Origin: Pseudomonas gingeri
GTDB taxonomy: Bacteria > Pseudomonadota > Gammaproteobacteria > Pseudomonadales > Pseudomonadaceae
Reading direction: 5' to 3'
Length of the DNA: 64,000 nucleotides
Assembly (NCBI RefSeq): GCF_013386165.1
Contig: NZ_JACAOS010000022.1
Location: 351,369 to 415,368 of the forward strand
Shown: piece after piece, positions 18,599-27,973 of the stretch
Layout: each line of letters begins with the position of its first letter
Position numbering within the stretch: the first letter of the stretch is position 1
Notes under the pieces: model-generated
The model's database searches: none
The model's input: the letters and a program-made list of their open reading frames with translations, nothing else
What the model was told of the DNA's origin: nothing
Program-made: the position numbers and the translations under genes

Positions 18599-19519
18599 GT
18601 GAGCACCCCGCTACCCGGCATCGGCATGGACAGCAACCCTTCCCAGTTCCTCGCCCGCCAGCGCATCGAAAGCCAGATCAACCTGCCACGGCTGTTTGCC
18701 GCGATCGATGCCGATCCAGGCATTGTCGGCGCGGGCGTGGTGTATATCGATGCCGATTTCAATGTCGTGACCCTGCGTGAGTTCCAACCGATCTGCAGCA
18801 TCCAGCCCAAGCGGATCATCTTGCGTGAGGCGCAGAAGTACATCGCGCCCACGCAGTTCGCCCAGCAGGTACAAAACAATCCGCGCGAGTCGCGTCTGGC
18901 GATGGAGGCGGTGAACACTACGCTGTCGTGCGCGGGGGCGGTGATCAGTTGGATGGTGATCGCCAGCGGCAGCATCTTGGTGCCCTTTACGGCCGGTGCC
19001 AGCGGGGTGGTGGTCGCCATCGCCTATACCGCAGCCGGTGCCAGCAGCTTGCAGTGCGTCAACGGCCTTGTCCGCACGGGCTTGGAAATCGCCAAGCCCG
19101 AAGTGAATGACTGGCTGGACAGCGAAGCCTGGTATCAGAACGCTTCCATCGGGCTGGATGCGGCCTCGCTGGTGGGGGTGGGTGCTTCCGCCCTGACCAC
19201 CATCAAGCTGGTGCGGATCGCCAAGGCTACCACCGGGAAAACCCTGCGCGAGGTACTGCGGGGTCTGAGCCGGCAGGAGCGGGCGAAGCTGACCAAGGAA
19301 CTGCTCAGCATCAATGACCCGAAATTGACCTCGAAGATGCTCAAACTCAAGCAGTTGGCCGGCGAGTTGCCCAAGCGTTACACCCCCACCCAGCTCAAGC
19401 ATGGCACGATCACCCAGATCAAGGACTCCCTCGGCGCGGCCATCGGATTGACCGGAAGCGCTGTGTCCGGCAATGTCAAAACCATTGCCGTGGGACTCTA
19501 CGAGGAGTTCGACGAGTGA
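18599..19519 (+). CDS. Hydrophobic-core protein of unknown function, candidate membrane-active toxin
   Basis: This 306-aa protein starts at GTG 18599, with AAGGA 10 bp before it; further upstream the open frame runs through a REP. The soluble N-terminus (about 1-95) has VGAGVVYIDADFNVVTLREF. A long hydrophobic Gly/Ala/Ser-rich hairpin follows (about 117-150), then a second segment (about 181-205) and a basic C-terminus (about 215-290). I recall pseudomonad homologues labelled 'NAD synthetase', but no SGGxDS loop is present, so that name is unsupported. It overlaps the next gene by GTGA and leads a three-gene coupled operon with two small membrane proteins, resembling a pore-forming toxin with immunity genes. 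This role is inference. Confidence 0.75.
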   Translation: MSTPLPGIGMDSNPSQFLARQRIESQINLPRLFAAIDADPGIVGAGVVYIDADFNVVTLREFQPICSIQPKRIILREAQKYIAPTQFAQQVQNNPRESRLAMEAVNTTLSCAGAVISWMVIASGSILVPFTAGASGVVVAIAYTAAGASSLQCVNGLVRTGLEIAKPEVNDWLDSEAWYQNASIGLDAASLVGVGASALTTIKLVRIAKATTGKTLREVLRGLSRQERAKLTKELLSINDPKLTSKMLKLKQLAGELPKRYTPTQLKHGTITQIKDSLGAAIGLTGSAVSGNVKTIAVGLYEEFDE

Positions 19520-19971
19520 GTGAGGCACTGACGCTACGTGGCTTTTTCCGCGAACACTTTCTTGGATTTATTGCCGGGATCTTTGCGGCTTATTTTTCGC
19601 TGGGGTTGAGTGTCGTCCTGGCATTCGTGACCTACTTCCAGCATTTGCCCCTGGCCGACAGCGGGTTATATATCCTCCTGGCCGGGGCGGTCATGACGCT
19701 GCTGATCGTGCACGGCAACCTCATGGTGCTGTGGGGGCGGCCACGCTGGGTATGGTTGCTGATCGGCGTATTCGCGGCCTGCCTGTTGTTCGTGCTGCCG
19801 ATGATCACCTATTCCCCGCATCGTGGGCTCTATGGGCTGGCGCTGTTGTTTCCCTTGCTGGGGTTACTGTTTCTCAATAGCCAGGGGCAGCGAGACATGC
19901 GGCGCAAACTGGTGGATATCCGCGCGCAGCGGGAGAAGCTGCGGCGTGCTCTGGCGCAGCGTAGAGCATGA
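19516..19971 (+). CDS. Small four-helix membrane protein, candidate immunity protein 1
   Basis: This 151-aa protein has four predicted membrane segments (about residues 12-34, 44-68, 74-94 and 98-118) and a charged C-terminal tail (about 122-151). The GTG start overlaps the TGA of the preceding gene (GTGA) and its own stop overlaps the next start (ATGA), so translation is coupled across the trio. It is a paralogue of the next gene: both share HFLG/RYFPTFIGGIFxA near the N-terminus, GRP(R/Q)WVW in the middle and LLLFLNS-like text before MRxKLVDIRxQRExL at the end. It may protect against the upstream protein; this is inferred from layout only. Confidence 0.75.
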   Translation: MSEALTLRGFFREHFLGFIAGIFAAYFSLGLSVVLAFVTYFQHLPLADSGLYILLAGAVMTLLIVHGNLMVLWGRPRWVWLLIGVFAACLLFVLPMITYSPHRGLYGLALLFPLLGLLFLNSQGQRDMRRKLVDIRAQREKLRRALAQRRA

Positions 19972-20429
19972 TGTTCCTGGTGGATCTGCCACGTTTCCTG
20001 GCGCGCTATTTCCCGACCTTTATCGGCGGTATTTTTTCGGCGCTGTTCTCATTGGCCTGTGCTATTCCCCTGGTGGCTATGTCCTATTTCGCCGAGGCCT
20101 CACTCGGCGAGCAAGCGACCTGGTCGGTCCTGGGGGGCGCGGCGCTCACAATGGTCGTGGTGCACTGCAATTTCATGGTGGTGCGCGGCCGGCCGCAGTG
20201 GGTGTGGGGCGTGGTCGGGGTACTGGTTGTGTGCCTGTTGGGCGTATTGCCGACCATCGAGGACCGTCCGCATAAAGTCATCTATGCACTGGCGGTGCTG
20301 TTCCCACTATTGGGCCTGCTGCTGCTCAACAGCAAACGTCATCGCGAAATGCGCAGCAAGCTCGTCGACATCCGCCATCAGCGCGAAGCCCTGAAACAAG
20401 CCCTGAAGCCCCGGCGAAAATCGCGCTGA
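19968..20429 (+). CDS. Small four-helix membrane protein, candidate immunity protein 2
   Basis: This 153-aa inner-membrane protein is the paralogue of the gene before it, with the same four segments and the same C-terminal MRSKLVDIRHQREALKQAL. The start ATG overlaps the upstream stop (ATGA). The duplicated pair after one hydrophobic-core protein is the clearest structural feature of this operon. No known domain name comes to mind. A spacing of 182 bp separates it from the next operon. Confidence 0.75.
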   Translation: MMFLVDLPRFLARYFPTFIGGIFSALFSLACAIPLVAMSYFAEASLGEQATWSVLGGAALTMVVVHCNFMVVRGRPQWVWGVVGVLVVCLLGVLPTIEDRPHKVIYALAVLFPLLGLLLLNSKRHREMRSKLVDIRHQREALKQALKPRRKSR

Positions 20430-20611
20430 GAACACGGTTCGAACATTCGCCCCGTTTCTGTGCGACTCTCTGCACTACGCCCTTAGGCTGGCGCCATTCT
20501 GGTGCTGTGCTTAGCTGAGCGAGCACGACTCATGCCGAAAGCGCAGGGCTTGGCCAAGTGGCATAAGTCTTGCGCACGTCGGTTCAAGCCCAGGCTCGCA
20601 GGAGGCACGCC

Positions 20612-23600
20612 GTGTCGATCCATGTCGCATTGCACCATGTCACGCATTACCGCTATGAACGCGCCATCGAGCTCGGTCCGCAGATCGTTCGCCTGCGTCC
20701 GGCAGCCCACAGTCGCACGCGGATTTTGTCCTATGCGCTGAAGGTTGCGCCCGAACAGCATTTCATCAACTGGCAGCAGGACCCCCAGGGTAACTACCTG
20801 GCGCGGCTGGTGTTCCCGGAAAAGACCAATGAGCTGCGTATCGAGGTCGACCTGGTCGCCGAGATGGCGGTGTTCAATCCGTTCGACTTTTTCCTTGAGC
20901 CCTACGCCGAGAAGATCCCGTTCACCTACGCCGCCGATGAGAAGCACGAGCTGTCGCCCTACCTGGAAAAGCTGCCGCTGACGCCGAAGTTCCAGGCCTA
21001 CCTGGATGGCATCGACCGCACGCCGTTGCCCAGCGTGGATTTCCTGGTGGCCCTCAACCAGCGCCTCAGCGAAGACATCGGCTACCTGATCCGTATGGAG
21101 CCCGGCGTGCAGACGCCCGAGCAGACCCTCGACAACGCCTCCGGCTCCTGCCGCGACTCGGCGTGGTTGCTGGTGCAACTGCTGCGGCATCTGGGCCTGG
21201 CGGCACGCTTCGTCTCCGGCTACCTGATCCAGCTCACCGCCGATGTCAAAGCCCTCGACGGCCCGTCCGGCACCGAGGTCGATTTCACCGACCTGCACGC
21301 CTGGTGCGAAGTCTATCTGCCGGGGGCCGGCTGGATCGGCCTGGACGCCACTTCCGGGCTGTTCGCCGGGGAAGGGCATATTCCGTTGGCGTGCAGCCCC
21401 GATCCTTCATCAGCGGCGCCGATCAGCGGCCTGGTGGAACCCTGCGAGAGCGAATTCAGCCACGAAATGTCGGTGGAGCGGATCTGGGAGGCGCCGCGCG
21501 TCACCAAGCCCTACACCGAGGAGCAATGGCTGGCGATCCAGACCCTGGGTCGGCAAATCGACGCCGACCTGCTCGAAGGCGATGTGCGCCTGACCATGGG
21601 CGGCGAGCCGACCTTCGTCTCCATCGACGACCCCGATGGCGCCGAGTGGAACACCGCCGCCCTCGGCCCGGACAAACGCCGGCTGTCCGCCGAACTGTTC
21701 CAGCGCATGCGCAAGCGTTATGCCCCGCAAGGCCTGGTGCACTTCGGCCAGGGCAAGTGGTACCCGGGCGAGCAATTGCCGCGCTGGTCCCTCAACAGCT
21801 ACTGGCGCCGCGACGGCGTGCCGATCTGGCACAACAGCGCGCTGATTGCCGACGAGCAGGAAGACTACGGCGCTGATGGCGAAATGGCCGGGCGTTTCCT
21901 GGCGAGTATCGCCGAGCGTCTGAAACTGCCGGCACGCTTTGTATTCCCGGCTTACGAAGACAATTTCTATTATCTCTGGCGCGAAGGGCAGTTGCCGATC
22001 AACGTCAGCGCCAAAGATCCGCGCCTGGACGACGAGCTGGAGCGTGCACGGCTGCGCAAGGTGTTCTCCCAGGGCCTGGACAAGGTCATTGGCCAGGTGC
22101 TGCCGTTGGCTCGCACCGCCGCCAATGACCATTGGCAGAGCGGGCGCTGGTACCTGCGTGACAGCCATTGCCGGTTGGTGCCGGGGGATTCGCCCCTGGG
22201 TTACCGTCTGCCGCTGGCCTCCCAGCCGTGGGTGACGGCGGCGGAATATCCGTTCGTGCACCCGACCGATCCGAACCAGGATTTGCCCGAGTTGCCAGGC
22301 ACCGAAGCACTCAAGGTCCACGGCGAGCCCGTGGTCGGCGAAGAGCGGGTGCCGAATATTGACGAGTCCGCCGCCTGGCTGACCCGCACCGCCTTGTGCG
22401 CCGAAGCCCGCGGTGGGCGTTTGTATCTGTTCATGCCGCCGCTGGAACGGGTTGAGGACTATCTGGAGCTGGTCAGCGCCATTGAAGCGACCGCCGAGGA
22501 GCTGCATTGCCCGGTATTGCTGGAAGGCTACGAGCCCCCCCACGATGCCCGCCTGGGGAATTTCCGGATCACCCCTGATCCGGGCGTGATCGAGGTCAAT
22601 GTGCAGCCGTCCGCGACTTGGGACGAACTGGTCGAGCGTACCGAATTCCTCTACGAGGAAGCGCGCCAGACCCGCCTGACCACCGAAAAATTCATGATCG
22701 ACGGGCGTCATACGGGCACCGGCGGCGGTAACCATTTTGTCCTCGGTGGCGCAACACCGGCGGACTCGCCGTTCCTGCGGCGTCCCGACCTGCTGCGCAG
22801 CCTGATCAGCTACTGGCATAACCACCCGTCGTTGTCCTACCTGTTCTCCGGGTTGTTTATCGGCCCGACGTCCCAGGCTCCACGGGTGGACGAAGCGCGC
22901 AACGACTCGTTGTACGAGCTGGAGATTGCCTTCGCGCAGATGCCAGAGCCGGGCGAGGAGTGTCCGCCCTGGTTGGTGGACCGCCTGCTGCGCAACCTGC
23001 TGATCGACGTGACCGGCAACACCCACCGTGCCGAGTTCTGCATCGACAAGCTTTACTCGCCGGACGGCGCCACGGGTCGCCTTGGCCTGTTGGAGCTGCG
23101 CGCCTTTGAAATGCCGCCCCATGCGCGCATGAGCCTGACCCAGCAACTGCTGTTGCGGGCGCTGGTGGCGCGGTTCTGGCGCGAGCCCTATGCACCGCCC
23201 AAGTTGGCACGCTGGGGCACTGAGCTGCACGACCGCTTCCTGCTGCCGCACTTTATCGAGCAGGACTTCGCCGATGTCATCGTCGACCTCAACGCCGCCG
23301 GTTATCCCCTGCGTGCCGAATGGTTTGCCGCGCACCTGGAGTTCCGTTTTCCGAAGGTCGGCGACTACGCCGTCAGCGGTATCGAGCTGGAAGTCCGCCA
23401 AGCCCTCGAACCCTGGCATGTGCTGGGCGAGGAGGGCGCGGTCGGCGGTACGGTGCGCTATGTGGATTCGTCCCTGGAGCGTCTGCAGGTCAAGCTGACC
23501 GGCCTTGCGCCGCAACGCTATCTGCTGACCTGCAATGGGGTGGCGGTGCCGCTGCAACCGACCGGGCGAGTGGGCGAGTTTGTCGCCGGCGTGCGTTATC

Positions 23601-23887
23601 GCGCCTGGCAGCCGGCCAACTGCCTGCAACCGAATATCCCGGTGCACGCGCCGCTGGTGTTCGACCTGCTCGACACCTGGATGCATCGCTCCCTGGGCGG
23701 TTGTCAGTATCATGTCGCCCACCCGGGCGGGCGTAACTACGAAACCTTGCCGGTGAACGCCAACGAAGCGGAAAGCCGGCGTATGGCGCGGTTTTTCCGC
23801 CTGGGTCACAGTCCCGGGACATTGCCGATTCCGACGTTGAAGATCAACGACGAACTGCCGATGACATTGGACTTGCGACACACATAA
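20612..23887 (+). CDS. Transglutaminase-like protein with DUF2126 domain
   Basis: This 1091-aa protein starts at GTG 20612 behind a perfect AGGAGG (6-bp spacing). It has a bacterial transglutaminase N-terminal domain (VALHHVTHYRYERAIELGPQ) and a papain-like core with Cys near 179 (SGSCRDSAW), His near 228 (DLHAWCE) and Asp near 245 (IGLDAT). A long DUF2126 region follows (about 280-1090; LTMGGEPTFVSIDD, GGGNHFVLGG, HPSLSYLFSG). It heads an operon with an ATP-grasp/alpha-E protein and a second transglutaminase. Published comparative work proposed that such clusters make or cut peptide or isopeptide bonds; the substrate is unknown. Confidence 0.9.
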   Translation: MSIHVALHHVTHYRYERAIELGPQIVRLRPAAHSRTRILSYALKVAPEQHFINWQQDPQGNYLARLVFPEKTNELRIEVDLVAEMAVFNPFDFFLEPYAEKIPFTYAADEKHELSPYLEKLPLTPKFQAYLDGIDRTPLPSVDFLVALNQRLSEDIGYLIRMEPGVQTPEQTLDNASGSCRDSAWLLVQLLRHLGLAARFVSGYLIQLTADVKALDGPSGTEVDFTDLHAWCEVYLPGAGWIGLDATSGLFAGEGHIPLACSPDPSSAAPISGLVEPCESEFSHEMSVERIWEAPRVTKPYTEEQWLAIQTLGRQIDADLLEGDVRLTMGGEPTFVSIDDPDGAEWNTAALGPDKRRLSAELFQRMRKRYAPQGLVHFGQGKWYPGEQLPRWSLNSYWRRDGVPIWHNSALIADEQEDYGADGEMAGRFLASIAERLKLPARFVFPAYEDNFYYLWREGQLPINVSAKDPRLDDELERARLRKVFSQGLDKVIGQVLPLARTAANDHWQSGRWYLRDSHCRLVPGDSPLGYRLPLASQPWVTAAEYPFVHPTDPNQDLPELPGTEALKVHGEPVVGEERVPNIDESAAWLTRTALCAEARGGRLYLFMPPLERVEDYLELVSAIEATAEELHCPVLLEGYEPPHDARLGNFRITPDPGVIEVNVQPSATWDELVERTEFLYEEARQTRLTTEKFMIDGRHTGTGGGNHFVLGGATPADSPFLRRPDLLRSLISYWHNHPSLSYLFSGLFIGPTSQAPRVDEARNDSLYELEIAFAQMPEPGEECPPWLVDRLLRNLLIDVTGNTHRAEFCIDKLYSPDGATGRLGLLELRAFEMPPHARMSLTQQLLLRALVARFWREPYAPPKLARWGTELHDRFLLPHFIEQDFADVIVDLNAAGYPLRAEWFAAHLEFRFPKVGDYAVSGIELEVRQALEPWHVLGEEGAVGGTVRYVDSSLERLQVKLTGLAPQRYLLTCNGVAVPLQPTGRVGEFVAGVRYRAWQPANCLQPNIPVHAPLVFDLLDTWMHRSLGGCQYHVAHPGGRNYETLPVNANEAESRRMARFFRLGHSPGTLPIPTLKINDELPMTLDLRHT

Positions 23888-23974
23888 ATCTGACAGGGCG
23901 CACGGAGTTTTCGCGTATCCGTGCGTCATCTGTCTGCGTTAACCTGATTGCCCTTGCCGTCTGCCGAGCTTTCC

Positions 23975-26461
23975 ATGCCCGACCTGCTTGACCGCTACCC
24001 GCTGACAGCGGGGACCTATCACGAATTGCTGGACGACGGCGGAGCTGTGCGTGCCCATTGGCAGCCGCTGGTTGACCAATTGCAACGCAGCACGCCTTTG
24101 CAACTGGCTCAGCGCCAGGCCTTGTTGGCCCGGCAGATCCAGGAAAACGGCGTGACCTACAACGTCTACGCCGACCCCAAGGGCGCTGATCGGCCCTGGG
24201 AACTCGACCTGTTGCCGCACATCATTCCCGCTGACGAATGGCAGCGTGTGGCGGCGGGCATTGCCCAGCGTGCCCGGCTGCTGAACGCGGTGCTGGCGGA
24301 CCTGTATGGCCCGCAAACCCTGATTCGCGACGGCCTGTTGCCCGCCGAGCTGGTGTTCGGGCACAACAATTTTCTCTGGCCTTGCCAAGGCATCCAGCCG
24401 CCGGCCGGGACCTTTCTGCACCTGTTCGCCGTGGACCTGGCGCGCACGCCCGACGGTCGCTGGTGGGTGACGGCGGATCGGACCCAGGCCCCTTCCGGCG
24501 CCGGTTATGCCCTGGAAAATCGCACCATCGTGTCGCGGGCCTTCCCCGACCTGTACCGCGACCTGCGGGTGCATCACATGGCCGGGTTCTTCCGCACTTT
24601 GCAGGAGACCCTGGTGCGCCAGGCGCCGAGCGATGCCGAGTCGCCGCTGGTGGTGCTGCTGACCCCGGGCCGTTTCAACGAAAGCTATTTCGAACACCTC
24701 TACCTGGCGCGCCAATTGGGCTATCCGCTGGTGGAAGGCGGCGATCTGACCGTGCGCGACGCCACGGTCTACCTCAAGACCCTGAGTGGCTTGCAACGGG
24801 TGCATGCGATCATGCGCCGGCTCGACGACGACTTCTGCGATCCGCTGGAGTTGCGCACCGACTCGGCCCTGGGCGTGCCCGGTTTGCTCGAGGCCGTGCG
24901 CCAGGGCCGGGTGCTGGTGGCCAATGCCCTGGGTAGCGGCGTGTTGGAGTCCCCTGGCCTGTTGGGCTTCCTGCCGAGGATCAACCAGCACCTGTTCGGC
25001 GAGGAACTGATCCTGCCGTCCATCGCCACCTGGTGGTGCGGCGAGCCGCCGGTGCTGGCTCAGGCCCTGGAAAAACTGCCTGAACTGTTGATCAAACCGG
25101 CGTTTCCGTCCCAGAGTTTTGTCCCGGTGTTTGGCCGTGACCTCGATGACGAACAACGCCTGGCCCTGGCCGAGCGTATACGCGCACGGCCTTACGCTTA
25201 TGTCGCCCAGGAACTGGCGCAACTGTCCCAGGCGCCGATCTGGCAAGCCGAGGAGGGTGCCCTGCAACCACGGGCCATCGGTATGCGCGTGTATGCCGCG
25301 GCCAGCGCCGACGGCTACCGGGTGTTGCCCGGTGGCCTGACGCGGGTGGCGGCCGAGGCCGACGCCGAGGTGGTGTCGATGCAGCGCGGCGGCGCCAGCA
25401 AGGACACCTGGGTGCTCAGCGAGCGCACGCCCAGCGGTGAGCATTGGCGCACCCAGCGTGCCCTCGGGGTTCGCGATCTGGTGCGGCGCGATCCCTACCT
25501 GCCGTCGCGGGTGGTGGAAAACCTGTTCTGGTTCGGCCGCTACTGCGAGCGTTGCGATGACAGTGCGCGCCTGTTGCGGATCATGCTGGCGCGTTACGTC
25601 GACGGCGACGATCCGCAAGCCTTGCAGGCGGCGGTGGACCTCGGCGAAAGCCTGATGCTGCTGCCGGACGAAGGCGAGTTGCCCGAACGCCTGCTGGCGG
25701 CCCTGCTCGGCGACGACTGGCCGTTCAGCCTGCGCTCCAACCTGCAGCGCTTGCAGTGGGCGGCCTCCCAGGTGCGCGGCAAGCTGTCACGGGAAAACTG
25801 GCAGGCGCTGGTGGAGCTGCAACGCGAGGCGATGAGCCTGGAAAGTGAAGACCCGAACTTCGGCGAGCTGCTGGATTTCCTCAACCGCCTGGTGATGTCC
25901 CTGGCGGCCTTGTCCGGCTTTGCCCTGGACGACATGACCCGCGACGAGGGTTGGCGTTTCCTGATGATCGGCCGGCGCATCGAGCGCCTGCAATTTCTCA
26001 GCAGCAGCCTCGCGGCCTTCCTGCGCGGCATTGCGGTGTTCGATCAGGCCGGGTTGGAATGGTTGCTGGAACTGGGCAACAGCAGCATCACCTACCGTTC
26101 GCGCTACCTGGCGGTGCCTCAACTGATCCCGGTGCTCGACCTGCTGCTGCTGGATGAGCAGAACCCCCATGCCGTGTTGTTCCAACTGAAATTGGTCAGT
26201 CGTACCTTGCGCCGTTTGAACGATGACTTCGGTGTCCCACGGGAGTTGGGGCTGAACCAGTTGGTCGAGCGCCTGGGGCGTTTCGACCTGGGCAACCTGG
26301 AAAGCGCCCTGTTCGGCGATACCGGCGTGCGTGATGTGCTCGACGGTCTGGCCGAGCTGTTGCAAGAGGTCGCCGATGCCAGCAGCCAGGTGTCCGATCG
26401 CCTGGCCTTGCGGCATTTTGCCCATGTCGACGATGTCAGCCAGCAGACGGTGTCCGTGTGA
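23975..26461 (+). CDS. Circularly permuted ATP-grasp protein fused to alpha-E domain
   Basis: This 828-aa protein joins a circularly permuted ATP-grasp (DUF404/DUF407; about 10-480; NVYADPKGADRPWELDLLPH, FGHNNFLWPCQG) to an all-helical alpha-E domain (about 508-820, starting LPSRVVENLFWFGRYCERCDD). In many bacteria these are two adjacent genes; here they are fused. ATP-grasp enzymes form amide or ester bonds through acyl-phosphate, so it probably ligates a peptide or amino acid. I chose ATG 23975 over TTG 23948. Its stop overlaps the start of the next gene by one base (TGATG). Confidence 0.9.
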   Translation: MPDLLDRYPLTAGTYHELLDDGGAVRAHWQPLVDQLQRSTPLQLAQRQALLARQIQENGVTYNVYADPKGADRPWELDLLPHIIPADEWQRVAAGIAQRARLLNAVLADLYGPQTLIRDGLLPAELVFGHNNFLWPCQGIQPPAGTFLHLFAVDLARTPDGRWWVTADRTQAPSGAGYALENRTIVSRAFPDLYRDLRVHHMAGFFRTLQETLVRQAPSDAESPLVVLLTPGRFNESYFEHLYLARQLGYPLVEGGDLTVRDATVYLKTLSGLQRVHAIMRRLDDDFCDPLELRTDSALGVPGLLEAVRQGRVLVANALGSGVLESPGLLGFLPRINQHLFGEELILPSIATWWCGEPPVLAQALEKLPELLIKPAFPSQSFVPVFGRDLDDEQRLALAERIRARPYAYVAQELAQLSQAPIWQAEEGALQPRAIGMRVYAAASADGYRVLPGGLTRVAAEADAEVVSMQRGGASKDTWVLSERTPSGEHWRTQRALGVRDLVRRDPYLPSRVVENLFWFGRYCERCDDSARLLRIMLARYVDGDDPQALQAAVDLGESLMLLPDEGELPERLLAALLGDDWPFSLRSNLQRLQWAASQVRGKLSRENWQALVELQREAMSLESEDPNFGELLDFLNRLVMSLAALSGFALDDMTRDEGWRFLMIGRRIERLQFLSSSLAAFLRGIAVFDQAGLEWLLELGNSSITYRSRYLAVPQLIPVLDLLLLDEQNPHAVLFQLKLVSRTLRRLNDDFGVPRELGLNQLVERLGRFDLGNLESALFGDTGVRDVLDGLAELLQEVADASSQVSDRLALRHFAHVDDVSQQTVSV

Positions 26462-27372
26462 TGAGTGCTCTCTACCAGATTTTCCACGATACCCATTATC
26501 ACTACGACAGCCCGGTGTCCCTGGCCCAGCAGCTCGCCCACCTGTGGCCGCGGGCTTGTGACTGGCAAGTGTGCAGCGAGCAGATGCTGAAGATCAGCCC
26601 CGAGCCCACCAGTCGCCGTGATGAACTCGATGTGTTCGGCAATCCGTTGACCCGGCTGGCATTCGAGCGGCCCCATGACGAACTGCTGGTCAATGCCTGG
26701 CTGAATGTCGAGGTGCTGGCGCGACCGGCAGTGGATTTCAATCTGTCCGCCGCTTGGGAGGACACCCGCAACGCCCTGACCTATAGCGGCCAGGGGTTGA
26801 ATCCACAGATTCTCGAGGCGTGCCGTTATCGCTTCGAATCGCCCTACGTGCATCTGAAGAAAAGCTTCGTCGAGTTTTCCGAGAGCTGCTTCCCGCTCGG
26901 GCGTCCGTTGCTGGTGGGTGTCCAGGCGTTGATGGAGAAGATTTTCAGTGAGTTCACCTTCGATGCCGAAGCGACCCAGGTCGCCACGCCGCTGGTGGAG
27001 GTGCTGGAGCGACGGCGCGGGGTCTGCCAGGACTTTGCCCACCTGATGCTCGCCTGCCTGCGCTCGCGGGGCCTGGCGGCGCGTTATGTCAGTGGTTATC
27101 TGCTGACCCAGCCGCCGCCTGGCCAGGCGCGCCTGATCGGCGCCGATGCCTCCCATGCCTGGGTGTCGGTGTTCTGTCCGGTGTCGGGTTGGGTGGATTT
27201 CGATCCGACCAACAATGTGCAGCCGGCCCTGGAGCACATCACCCTGGCCTGGGGCCGGGATTTTTCCGATGTGTCGCCGTTGCGTGGGGTGATTCTGGGG
27301 GGCGGCAGCCATGACCCGGAAGTCCAGGTGACGGTGATGCCGATGGGGGATGTGGGGCGGCCCGCCGGCTAA
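26461..27372 (+). CDS. Transglutaminase family protein
   Basis: This 303-aa protein has an N-terminal transglutaminase N domain (about 1-85, YQIFHDTHYHYDSPVSLAQQ) and a core with Cys near 187 (RGVCQDFAH), His near 233 (SHAWVSVF) and Asp near 248 (VDFDPTN), so the triad is complete. Such cores in bacteria are often peptidases or amidases rather than crosslinkers. It is the last gene of the three-gene ATP-grasp operon and starts within the stop of the previous gene (TGATG). REPINs follow directly. Confidence 0.9.
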   Translation: MSALYQIFHDTHYHYDSPVSLAQQLAHLWPRACDWQVCSEQMLKISPEPTSRRDELDVFGNPLTRLAFERPHDELLVNAWLNVEVLARPAVDFNLSAAWEDTRNALTYSGQGLNPQILEACRYRFESPYVHLKKSFVEFSESCFPLGRPLLVGVQALMEKIFSEFTFDAEATQVATPLVEVLERRRGVCQDFAHLMLACLRSRGLAARYVSGYLLTQPPPGQARLIGADASHAWVSVFCPVSGWVDFDPTNNVQPALEHITLAWGRDFSDVSPLRGVILGGGSHDPEVQVTVMPMGDVGRPAG

Positions 27373-27378
27373 ACCGGC

Positions 27379-27473
27379 CCCCCTGTAGGAGCCGGCTTGC
27401 TGGCGATGGCGTCAGTAAGATCGCCGCAAGGCTCAAGGGCCTCATCGCTGGCAAGCCAGCTCCTACAGAGGCT
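27379..27473. repeat. REPIN
   Basis: CCTGTAGGAGCCGGCTTGCTGG at the left is mirrored by CTGGCAAGCCAGCTCCTACAG at the right. It is the first of two adjacent REPINs in the 289-bp gap after the transglutaminase gene. Confidence 0.85.
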
Positions 27474-27511
27474 TTGGCAACACGATACTTTTGTGGTGAG
27501 ACGCGGTCCTA

Positions 27512-27611
27512 ATGTGGGAGCCGGCTTGCTGGCGATGGCGTTACTAAGAACGCCGCAAGGCTTGGGGGCCTCATCGCGAGCAATCGAGCGTCGACCGGCT
27601 GCTCCTACAGG
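27512..27611. repeat. REPIN, second in tandem, degenerate right arm
   Basis: The left arm TGTGGGAGCCGGCTTGCTGG is intact. The right arm (CGAGCAATCGAGCG...GGCTGCTCCTACAGG) carries an insertion that breaks the palindrome. Spacers of this and the preceding unit share GCGATGGCGT and CGCCGCAAGGCT. Confidence 0.75.
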
Positions 27612-27661
27612 GACTACGTCAATCGTGGTTGCGCGTTGCCGGGCAAGACAGCATCAATCGA

Positions 27662-27838
27662 TCAGGCGTTTGGCGTTGGGTCCTGCGCCTCGGTTTCCGC
27701 ACTTTCCGCTTCCGGATTCAACAGGGCCGCAGCCTCTTCTTCTGCGGTGGTTTTCTTGCGTTGCAGTTTTTCCTCTTTCTTCTGCTCTTTGGCCAGGTCG
27801 CGCTGACGTTTGGCAAAGGAGTAATTGGGTTTGGCCAT
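27662..27838 (-). CDS. Small basic conserved protein
   Basis: This 58-aa protein has a highly charged first half (MAKPNYSFAKRQRDLAKEQ, then Lys/Glu-rich) and an acidic Glu/Ala/Pro tail. AGAGGA precedes the ATG. I recognise small proteins with this start as widespread in pseudomonads but know no function. It has no membrane segment or signal peptide. Confidence 0.75.
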   Translation of the reverse strand: MAKPNYSFAKRQRDLAKEQKKEEKLQRKKTTAEEEAAALLNPEAESAETEAQDPTPNA

Positions 27839-27973
27839 GGGCGATCCTCTGGGGTCGAAGGTGAGGTTGAGCGGCGCGTATTCTGCCTGTGTTCGTGGCG
27901 CAGCACACGAAACAATGGTTTTTCGCGACAAGCTTGACCCCAGAGTAAAGGCTGGCCGACAACTCTCCAAGGA

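Noticed and set aside
18599..19519. Label 'NAD synthetase' for the first gene of the trio
   Set aside because: No PP-loop SGGxDS, no NAD synthetase fold markers, and a long hydrophobic hairpin instead. The true NAD synthetase of the window is nadE at 29543-30370.
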